DNA from: Cyanophora paradoxa
Taxonomy: Eukaryota > Glaucocystophyceae > Cyanophorales > Cyanophoraceae
Assembly (NCBI GenBank): GCA_004431415.1
Contig: QPMI01000454.1
Location: forward strand, 1-64,000
DNA length: 64,000 nt
Direction: 5' to 3'
The notes beneath the pieces are model-generated. The model ran no database searches, was not told where the DNA came from, and was given only the letters and a program-made list of their open reading frames with translations. This document shows, one piece after another, positions 1 to 7,854 of the stretch (positions are counted from its first letter, which is position 1; the number at the start of each line of letters is the position of its first letter). A program made the translations under genes and the position numbers.

Positions 1-640
1 TTGGTCTTCATCTCATCAACTGCCTGCTCATCGATTTGAGTTTCTTTCTTACCAATGAACTGCTTATCTGGGAGACCAGTAATTCCCATTCTATACACCT
101 CCTTTCGCAGCATCTCCTTTAATTTCGCTCTCTCTTTCTTCTCAGAGACATACTGTTCAAGTGCACTCGATTTCGCTTCCAGATCTTTTAGTTTCGCAGT
201 CATTTCGTCCCATTGGGCTTGGGAATTCGGTGAATATTCTGTGTAGGTGCGACCTTGTAGGTGACCTCACCAGCCATGGATTGAATTACCTTGTCTGATT
301 CCTTGGAGACACCTTCACCTTTGCGAGCAAGTGAGAGATCTTGCAGACCCAGTCCTTTATCATCAGCAGCACCAATAATTCGACGAGCACCTTCACCAAC
401 TGCTTTCATCTTTGTGGCTTCGGGTGAAATATTCAATTGATCACTGGTGGATGTTTGAGGCGCTTTATCATCGGGAGATTCTTCGTAAGCAGCATTGAGG
501 GGATCTTCCTGTTGCTGTGATGCTTTCACTTCATTGACACCATTGAATTTCATGGGATCTGTGTTAATAGAACCGGTTCCAGAGGATGCAGAATATGACA
601 TAGCACCGGCAGGAACACCAACTTTGCGTTTGGAAGGCAT
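1..640 (-). pseudogene. Viral hypothetical protein, frameshifted, runs off the left edge
   Basis: An intact frame of 146 codons starts at 640 (MPSKRKVGVPAG) and stops at 200. It is polar, rich in Ser, Lys, Asp and Gln, with no membrane segment. From about 245 down to position 1 a different minus frame stays open and encodes a charged, probably helical stretch containing EMTAKLKDLEAKSSALEQ and KKERAKLKEMLRKE. The second frame has no start of its own that fits, so I read one gene with a frameshift near 245 that continues past the window edge. Function not recognised. The position just downstream of the packaging ATPase and the low-complexity N-terminus would suit a virion or minor structural protein, but that is inference. 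Confidence 0.5.
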
Positions 641-668
641 TGTATATTTATTAGAAGCAGAGATTATT

Positions 669-1447
669 TTACAAACCTCTCTTATATCGCATCAGTTTAT
701 TCGAATGAACACCACTCTTGACCTCTTTGGGTGCTTCCTCTTTCTGTGGAGATGGTAGTTCATCTTCTTTCTTTTTGGGCTTCCTGTGGAACCGAGGAAA
801 TGGGAAATCTTTGACCAGATCCGCTTTATCAACATAATAGTTCACCGAATAATTTGCAGAAGACCACACAATATATTGGTAAGAGTGCACATACTCCTCA
901 AACATCTTATAGAAATCGTCCTTGTTTCGCATGATATTATATTCCTCTTCAATGGCTTCGAGTTCTTTGCGATTTGCAGCACTCAGGAACACAGCATAAT
1001 CCGAATTTACTCGAATTGTTGAAGAAACCTTCCTCAGCTTCTGTGTGATGCAGATAATCGAGATTTTCGAATGGCGACCTCTGGAATAAAGAGATCCCAC
1101 GATTTTGTCTCGGGTCAAATCAATGATTTCGTTGTCTATTAGATCATCTAAGACCACACACAGGTGATTGACAGGTTCCCTTTTTCGATTTTCTCCTGCC
1201 TTTCATCCAGTAATTTGAAATGTAAGCAGCATCCCATTTCCCGAGTTGCAATGTTGCAACTGCATCCAGAAATGATTGAAGGACGTCCACTCACAACAAG
1301 AACAGTATCAATCTTTTTCGCATCATGCAGCTGTTTCAACCAATATTTCACACATTCTGACTTGCCTGTTGCAGACTTTCCTATGAAAAGAGCACGAAAT
1401 GGTGGGGTTATCATCTCAGATGCAACAAATTCTTCTAAATCGTTCAT
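669..1447 (-). pseudogene. A32-like genome-packaging ATPase (FtsK/HerA type), frameshifted
   Basis: DNA-packaging motor ATPase of the kind shared by nucleocytoplasmic large DNA viruses, virophages and polinton-like viruses. The first 99 codons from 1447 hold the P-loop in FIGKSATGKSECVKYW (about residues 22-37). That frame ends in a stop near 1148. The next frame starts with Walker B as VVLDDLIDNE and then has SIICITQKL, matching the conserved sensor strand and glutamine, and ends at 669 in a Lys/Glu/Pro-rich tail. The two frames overlap at a (TG)n run at 1150-1160, where a 2-nt insertion would explain the break. Joined length is about 260 residues, the usual size for small-virus packaging ATPases. 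Both nucleotide-binding motifs survive, but the frame split would abolish the enzyme. Confidence 0.85.
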
Positions 1448-1516
1448 GGCTTTGTAGATCTTTCTTATTAAAGATAGATAAAAATAACGAACTGTTACTG
1501 ATAATGGTTTTACAGA

Positions 1517-2493
1517 TTAGAGAGATAAGAGGAATTGTTTAATGCACCGCTCAATATCAGTTTCTGTGTATGGGATGCGCAAGAGTTGGATATTGTTGGC
1601 TTCACAATAGCGGGTTTTAATCTGATCACGAATTTGCAGTTGCTCAAATGCTTTTTCTCCACCAAAAACCTCTACTGGTTCGAAGTGTTGGCGACCATCA
1701 TACTCAATTGCGATTTTCAGAGCGGGAATATAGAAATCGAAGGAAGTGCTTTTGTTTTACGACAGTCTTCAAAGGTAAATTGTCTGTTGTAATCAAGCCC
1801 AATTTCTTCCAAGACTGCTTCAATTGCAAGTTCACCTTTTGAGTTCTTGCAACGAGGGCAACCTCTATTCATCAGATGATTACAAGGAAGCTGATCGAAT
1901 TCATTTGAGCATTTCATACACTTGATGGATATTTTTGTTTTCTTGTTGACATACTTGACCTTGGAATAGTCATAGCGATCTCCATGGACTTCTTTCGCTT
2001 TCTCAATAAATAATTCTGTATTATTTCGCCTGTGATGACCATTTTGTTGGAGAAAACATGCTTTGCACCCTTGCTTTCTCAAATGTGCATATGGTGCCTG
2101 CTCAAAGGTCGATTTACACCCATTACACTTGATCAGAACTTTGCTTCTTGCATTCATATATTCAACGGCAGAATAATCATATCTGTCACCATGAACTTTC
2201 TTTGCCTCTTCAACAAAGGTGCTTTGTGGCTTCTTGCGATCATCATGAAGTTGTTTATCTCTGCAAGAAGGACATCCACCATTATTAACTCTTTTAGCCA
2301 TGCAAATATGATTTCCAGCAATTGTCTCAAAGTATTCCCTGCAAGTTTTGCAAAACAGAGTAACCTTTGCATGGTATGACTTGTAAACAACCCGATCATA
2401 TCCAAATTTATCTCCATGGGCTGCTTTGCTCTTCTCAATAAACTGTTCGATCGAGAGGGGTTTCTTTGTTTTATTATTGTAGACACCTTTTCT
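1517..2493 (-). pseudogene. Zinc-ribbon repeat endonuclease with VSR-like C-terminal domain, frameshifted
   Basis: Three tandem units of about 60 residues, each with HGD(R/K)(Y/F)xY near the start and two Cys pairs (for example CKTC...CPSC, CNGC...CKAC, CMKC...CPRC), a family common in phage and giant-virus genomes. After GELAIEAVLEEIG the frame ends early at 1717. The shifted frame from about 1750 to the stop at 1517 continues with FDFYIPALKIAIEYDGRQHF, the core of a VSR/very-short-patch-type PD-(D/E)XK nuclease. The family is often a free-standing homing or mobility endonuclease. The N-terminus is also incomplete: the open frame begins right after a TAA at 2494-2496 with no usable ATG until 2301. 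It sits between the capsid and ATPase genes, a place where such endonucleases insert in viral genomes. Confidence 0.75.
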
Positions 2494-2564
2494 TTAAGTA
2501 GAAATCAAGGATGAAAAATGAATCAAATTTTGCAGACTTAGGTAACAAAAACATACATTTGTGA

Positions 2565-3935
2565 TTATAGATTGATTCGCCTCAGGCCGTCCTTATCGAC
2601 TATAATGAAACTGTGCATGAGAGCACGAACATTAACAGTGATTGTCTGGTCAGAAGGCATGTATAGAGTGAGGAAAGAGGAGGAGGAGTTCGTGAGATCA
2701 ACATAGCCAGACTGGGCAATGTTGCGAATCGCTTTCTCTCCATCAACACAGAATGGTAGACCACTGAGGACATATTTGTCTGCAACCTTGTCCATATTTG
2801 AGCACTTGAAGGCATCCGCAATTAATTCGGCACCTTTGAGGAGAGGGATGGGCTCAGTAGCATAGAGACGTTGACCATTAATTTCAACAGTGAAAGTAAT
2901 GTCTTTTGAGTTAGCATGCGTTTTTAGGACACTGTGGGAACCATTGAAACCATCTATACCTGCGGCATCACGAACTGAAACAAGAAGACCATAGACAAGA
3001 CCAGAGATCTGTGACAGGTTAATACGATTTGGCTGAGCATTGCCTTTTGCAGCAAAATTGACACTGTCTACGAAACCAATATCCAGAGCAGGAATAGCCA
3101 TACCAGTGGTCTTCACCTTCTCAATGACAGTAGCAAACAGTTCATCAGAAACATTAATAGCATGCATGTAAAGACGAGGAGAAGTGACTTTAATTTCGGG
3201 GTTGTTCCAGAGATGGTGAAAGTGGTGATTTGTTGACCAACATGGGCAAGAGTAGCATTAGCAGTAGCACCAAGTCCATCATCCTCTGTCTTATCAGCAG
3301 CTGTTCCACCAACAACTGGAAGAGCACGACCACCATAAGAAGTCTCAACATAACCCTTTCCAGCATCCTTGAACCAGACAGTTACCACCATTTCTCCTGA
3401 GAGAGCACCAAGAGGTAGGTAGTGGTTTAGCCATGGGACTGGGATTTCAACAAAGAATGAACCACCAAGTCGGTTGGTTCCATGAGCAGGGATACCATGA
3501 ACCATTCCCATTGAACGCTTCTTCTTGGCGAGTTGATCCTCACTGTAATAGATAAGAGGGAAATGAGCAAGGAAATCAGAAGGCACATGGAATGTGTAAG
3601 ATCCATAGGTGATTTCAAGTCGAGAGACAAGAGCACCAACTGGGCGAACGTATCCATTGCGAACAAGGTCGGTATCACCAGCAAAAGTGACAGCTGGAAG
3701 GTCAAACGCAAGTTCGAGTTTTCCACAGAAATTGTAGCGAGGGAGCTTGAACGAAATGCGATTTCCAGCATTATTCTCGAAAGTGTTGCTTGGGTTCACA
3801 ACAACAAGAACTGGCTTCGACTTGGATTCAAGACCAAGCATGAGAGAGTTGTCCAGGAAGAACGCCTTGGCTTCTTCCGGGGTTGTTAGAGCTTCTTTCA
3901 GAGAAAGACGTTGGAGGGTCGAAGTAATATCCATG
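2565..3935 (-). pseudogene. Major capsid protein, double-jelly-roll type, frameshifted
   Basis: Start at 3935 (MDITSTLQRLSLKEAL). The first frame has RISFKLPRYNFCGKLELAFDL, then VGALVSRLEITYGS and PVPWLNHYLPLGALSGEMVV, the pattern seen in capsid proteins of polinton-like viruses, virophages and NCLDVs. It leaves frame around a G4 run at 3198-3201. The remaining 200 codons (SPRLYMHAINVSDELFATVI through to the stop at 2565) continue in another frame. Joined length is about 455 residues, suitable for a double jelly roll of a small virus. The gene lies between the endonuclease and another structural gene on the same strand. Assignment rests on length, context and overall pattern, not on a sequence search. 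Confidence 0.7.
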
Positions 3936-3988
3936 ATTATCTCTTTTATTATACTGCAACATAAAAAATTCACCAATGATCCTTGATT

Positions 3989-4999
3989 TTACGCAAAATT
4001 CGCAATAACCGGATAAGATGGATGGGTTTCCGCCATCCTCCTCTTGAAATATTCATACACAGGATCACCAGCAGGTTCATCACCATATCGAATTTCGAAG
4101 GTGAGATGCACAGGTTGACCCTCGAAATCAATTGGTTCATTAATTGCATTCACAATGTCAACCGAAAATGTGGAAAGTCCCAGATTCTTGTTATAGTATT
4201 TATAAATCGGATGGGCTTCTGTCGAATTATAAACGACATGCTCACCATAATCTTTATCTGGAACCACGATTTTGTGGAAATATCCAGTGAGGAGACCATC
4301 ACCACATTGAACCAGATCACCCAACTCCTTTACTCTCACAAACAGAACACTATCCCTGGTCTTTTCAGGTTCAAATGAAGATATGATACCATGCACCATC
4401 GACCCAGTAAAGATACCATCAGTCAGAGTATTATAAACTTGTGATTGGATTGGTGTGTTACCATATCTCCCAGGATCAAGACCAAGCAGTCGAGCAGAAC
4501 TCAAAAACCTCTGAATCTGTGCCTGGGTTGGGTTAATTGCGGTTGAGAAAGCCAGGTAAAACGGTATGGTTGAATGGAATATAACTCGTTTCAGTGTATC
4601 ATCCCATTTGCAACGAATAGCTACTGCTGGTTCTCTCAATGCAAGTTTGGAGTTAATTACATTCACCAGTTGTTGGTGGTTTTGAATGGGTGTGCTGCGA
4701 CTTATCACAATGTGTTTCCATGATTCATAATCAGCAGCAGGTCGATCAGTTGGAATACCAGTGCTTCCTGCACCAGAAAGATATTCAGACCAATAAAGGT
4801 AGAATGCATTATCTATTGTCACATCTCCTACTTTGGTTTCACCACTCACCATGGGGATGCTGTTATAGAATTCTGCTGAGACCAGTCTTACTGCTCTTAC
4901 AAATTCATATGTGCTGGGGAGGCGAGCAATAAAACTCGAAGTAGGTCCATCTCCCGAAATTGTATTGAAAGAGCTCACTTCAATGTAATCCACAGGCAT
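3989..4999 (-). CDS. Viral structural protein, candidate minor capsid/penton (intact)
   Basis: The only large viral gene here with an unbroken frame: 336 codons starting at 4999 (MPVDYIEVSSFNTISGDG). No membrane segment; it is rich in beta-type sequence. The N-terminus (YIEVSSFNTISG...SSFIARLP...VRLVSAEFYNSIP) resembles the start of the divergent neighbour at 5028 (RLVNIDSRDR...VLYAEIPNSIY), so the two look like distant paralogues with the same opening fold. Proteins with an IDSRDR-like opening lie beside capsid genes in many protist DNA viruses. I suggest a minor capsid or penton-type component, without direct proof. It is transcribed toward the capsid gene, with 53 bp between them, and divergently from the gene at 5028, with 28 bp between the two starts. 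Confidence 0.5.
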   Translation of the reverse strand: MPVDYIEVSSFNTISGDGPTSSFIARLPSTYEFVRAVRLVSAEFYNSIPMVSGETKVGDVTIDNAFYLYWSEYLSGAGSTGIPTDRPAADYESWKHIVISRSTPIQNHQQLVNVINSKLALREPAVAIRCKWDDTLKRVIFHSTIPFYLAFSTAINPTQAQIQRFLSSARLLGLDPGRYGNTPIQSQVYNTLTDGIFTGSMVHGIISSFEPEKTRDSVLFVRVKELGDLVQCGDGLLTGYFHKIVVPDKDYGEHVVYNSTEAHPIYKYYNKNLGLSTFSVDIVNAINEPIDFEGQPVHLTFEIRYGDEPAGDPVYEYFKRRMAETHPSYPVIANFA

Positions 5000-5027
5000 C
5001 TTCTTTTATCTATAAACATATATTAAA

Positions 5028-5958
5028 ATGATTCGGCTGGTCAATATAGATAGCAGAGACCGATCAGATGGACAAATAGAAAACTCCTACAAAGTTTCAC
5101 TCACAACCCCAGTGACCAAACCAAGAGAATGTCGAGTTTTGTATGCAGAGATCCCCAACAGCATCTATAACTCCATTGGAACAGACCACCTTCTTGTCAG
5201 ATTCTACTACCAAGGCATCTCTGAAACCAAGCAGGTCTTCCTTCTCCCAAGTGGTTACATAAATCAAGGTCATTTCGGGTCACCACTCCATATAATTATG
5301 GTCTGAATTTCACATTTACTGGGAGCAACAATCTCACATATGCATTCAAGGTCTACTACAACCCTACCTCCTACAAATTGGAGTTTTACAGTAATGTTCA
5401 ATTCGATATGGTTGCATCTACACAGAGATTGGGTAAACTTCTTGGTGTGAGTTCAGTGGAGTGGGTGGCTTCCACTGAACAGATTTACGATTTCCCAGAG
5501 TCTGCAAGGTCTTTATATGCCCCGAGAATTTCCTTTATTTCGCAGGAATACCAATCACCCCAAACCATCCCCAATGGGGAATCACATTCACAGGATATGA
5601 ATTCGAGGCATCTCGCTTAAACTACAAGTTAGAAGCTTCCAAGATGACAGATATGAATGCAGAACAGTATTTATACATGCACATTAAAGAACTCTCCCCA
5701 TTTGCTACAAACCACAATATTGTCCCACAATCTCAACCACAGAATCAAGGAGCGATTCTCAGATTGCAATTAAGTAAAGATATTGGACAGTATGTTTATC
5801 ACAGTGGAGAGCACAGTGAATACATAAAAATAACCGATCGAAACCTTGTGATTAGAGAGTTAACAGTTGAGTTTCGCGATTATTATGGTGATCTTGTAGA
5901 TATGAATGGAATTGACAACTCATTCCAGTTAGAGTTCTTGGCTATTGGTAATGATTAA
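5028..5958 (+). pseudogene. Viral IDSRDR-motif structural protein, two frameshifts
   Basis: Starts at 5028 with MIRLVNIDSRDRSDGQIE. The first frame runs to about 5,275, the second (TTPYNYGLNFTFTGSNN...) from about 5,273 to 5,517, and the third (PENFLYFAGIPITPNHPQWG...) from about 5,521 to the stop at 5958. Joined, they give about 308 residues, close in size to the neighbour at 3989-4999. Shared features with that neighbour are the short beta-rich opening and an AEIPNSIY / AEFYNSIP motif near residue 40. The gene family is typical of virion components in small and large DNA viruses of protists; the precise role is inferred. The two frame changes make this the most damaged gene of the element. 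Confidence 0.55.
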
Positions 5959-6163
5959 ACCGATCCTGATAGAAGAACTCCCCATCTGTCTCGAAAATAT
6001 TAAGAATGGGACTCTTTCGATCTTCTGTATACCATCGGCGAATTGTCTTATCCCATTTAGCACCATTCTTTTTCAAGAATCTACAAAGAGTTGATCTCCT
6101 TGTAATTCGCAATCCCATCTCTTGAAAGATCTCATAATGATCTTGTATTCTTTTCACAATCAA
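5942..6163 (-). CDS. Small protein with a DUF5710-like GAKWDK..RRWY motif
   Basis: 73 codons from 6163. The middle reads LCRFLKKNGAKWDKTIRRWY, which matches the core of DUF5710-type domains (GA-[RK]-WD-x(3-5)-[KR]-x-WY), small modules often found in DNA-processing proteins of plasmids, phages and viruses. Its 3' end overlaps the convergent structural gene by 17 bp. It could be a stand-alone small viral protein or a remnant of a larger one. Function unknown. Confidence 0.4.
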   Translation of the reverse strand: MIVKRIQDHYEIFQEMGLRITRRSTLCRFLKKNGAKWDKTIRRWYTEDRKSPILNIFETDGEFFYQDRFNHYQ

Positions 6164-6357
6164 GATGTAAGTCCATGGAAATTGTGATATTGCTGGTTAA
6201 TCGGCATGTTTCCTTTACAGCATGATGGGAAATCGTTTGTCATTTTTTGGCGAAACGAGAGTATCTCATGAGATAGATGAGAGAATAACAGGTGTGTTTT
6301 CAGGGTTGGAGAAATCGGAGAAACATAGAGTATTGCGATTTCCGAGTTAGTTGACAC

Positions 6358-7450
6358 TGAGAAATTCAGAATTTCAGATGGTCTTACTGAAAATGGTCAG
6401 ATAATCGGGTGTGACACCTATTTAATTGACTGTGACGCCTCTTTAATTGACTGTGACGCCTGTGACGCCTGTGACGCCTACTTTCAAACTTTCTAAAATT
6501 TTCAAAAATGACAGACTTCTGAAAACAGCCGTCACAGCCGTCACAGGCGTCACACCCAATTAAAAATGGAATCTATCTCTCTTACTGGGATATTCAAAAA
6601 TATATTCTTGTCTTACTGAAATCCGTCTTGTGACACCTCTGACACCTACAAAACACTATCCATTAATCCACCTTCTCGAAAATGCGAAGTTGTCTTACTG
6701 GAAATGGTCTGCAATTTCGCTGTGACACCTAAATTAATTGAGTGTGACGCCTGTGACGCCTGTGACGCCTACTTTCAAACTTTTTAAAATTTTCAAAAAT
6801 GACAGACTTCTGAAAACAGGCGTCACAGCCGTCACAGGCGTCACAGACATTCTGCCCCCTTACTACTCTTCTCAAAAACAGAAATATATCTTACTGAATA
6901 TCATTTGAATACTATCTGTCACACTTGATTTCATTTATTCTGTTTTATAGAACATCTGCAATCTAATCGATTGATCAATTGGAGACCATGCAACTCTGTG
7001 ACACCTAAGTTAATTGAGTGTGACGCCTGTGACGCCTGTGACACCTACTTTCAAACTTTTTAAAATTTTCAAAAATGACAGACTTCTGAAAACAGGCGTC
7101 ACAGCCGTCACAGGCGTCACAGCCGTCACAGGCGTCACAGACATTCCACCCCTCTTACTGACTTTCTCAAAAACAAAACTATCTCTTACTGAATATCATT
7201 TGAATACTACCTGTCACACTTGATCTCAATTATTCTGTTTTATAGAACATATGCAATATAATCGATTGTTTAATTGGACGTGATGCAGTTCCGATATATT
7301 CCAATAGAAAATCCCGCAATCTGATCGATTGTTTAATTGGACATAATGCAACTCTGTGACACTCTTTCGGTGCAAAAATGTAAATCCGCAATTCCATCGA
7401 TTGTTTAATTGGACATAATGCAACTCTGTGACAGTTTTTGCGTTTTCCGA
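6358..7450. repeat. Iteron-like array: three TGTGACGCC modules facing inverted GGCGTCACA modules
   Basis: Three imperfect copies of a unit of about 280-310 bp. Each has a run of TGTGACGCC(T) repeats, an AT-rich spacer of about 50 nt (tttcaaactttttaaaattt and flanks), then the same repeat inverted (GGCGTCACAgCCGTCACAG). The copies lie near 6,424-6,560, 6,725-6,850 and 7,018-7,145. Between them recur a TCTTACTG motif and a block reading ATCGATTGtTTAATTGGAC that appears near 6,966, 7,260, 7,325 and 7,397. Short open frames across it (for example 7,014-7,223 plus) are made of repeat and are not credible genes. The arrangement suits a replication origin or a regulator-binding region of the viral element. 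Confidence 0.7.
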
Positions 7451-7759
7451 TACAAAATGGGCGGTGGTCTACTTCAATACCGATGAGATATATCGAGTTT
7501 ATGCGAATTTATGCGAATTTATGCGAATTAATCGCGATTATATCGTTCTTTAAGTAGTTTAATGTTAATCAATCGAAGTTATATATGTAATCGACAAAGA
7601 ACATAATTTATCGATATAATATCGATTGAATCAATCGTGAATATGCATTAAATTAAACGCGTTTATCATTTTTAATACGAAGTTTGCATTAATTTATACA
7701 AAGTTTGCATAAAAAGTTAAAGAAATTAATCGATAAATATGTATTTTAGTATTAAATTA
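7451..7759. other. AT-rich non-coding end of the viral element
   Basis: Very AT-rich, with three direct copies of TTATGCGAAT near 7,498-7,530, repeated ATCGATT/AATCGAT palindromes and TTTGCATTAATTTATACAAAG-like repeats near 7,680-7,710. No open frame. This is the last stretch before the inverted repeat at the host junction. Confidence 0.6.
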
Positions 7760-7854
7760 ACACATATTGAAAAACGAATTTAAATCCAGAGTGAATCGAG
7801 ATCGCGAAGCGATCGAGATGAACGAGGGATTTAAATTCGTTTTTCAATATGTGT
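7760..7854. repeat. 28-bp perfect inverted repeat with nested hairpin at the virus/host junction
   Basis: The left arm (7760-7787, begins ACACATATTGAAAAACG) and right arm (7827-7854, ends TTTTTCAATATGTGT) are perfect reverse complements. The 39-nt loop holds a second hairpin, GATCGC-GAA-GCGATC (7800-7814). AT-rich viral DNA lies to the left and GC-rich exon DNA begins immediately to the right. It may be a palindromic or hairpin terminus of the element, or a joining or recombination site. Confidence 0.8.

Noticed and set aside
1148-1157. Programmed ribosomal frameshift in the packaging ATPase
   Set aside because: The site is a (TG)n run rather than a slippery heptamer, and other viral genes here have unrelated frameshifts, so decay or sequencing error is simpler.
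6160-6357. 65-codon minus frame next to the DUF5710-like gene
   Set aside because: No motif, low-complexity composition and no counterpart; it could be chance in AT-rich DNA.
6424-7145. CRISPR array
   Set aside because: The repeats are 9-10 bp, in facing orientation around a conserved core, without unique spacers of fixed length, in a eukaryotic/viral context.
7014-7223. Small plus-strand frame with repeated VTPVTP and VTAVTG
   Set aside because: A direct translation of the iteron repeats; the same is true of the minus frame at 7,226-7,423 with HYVQLNNR repeats.
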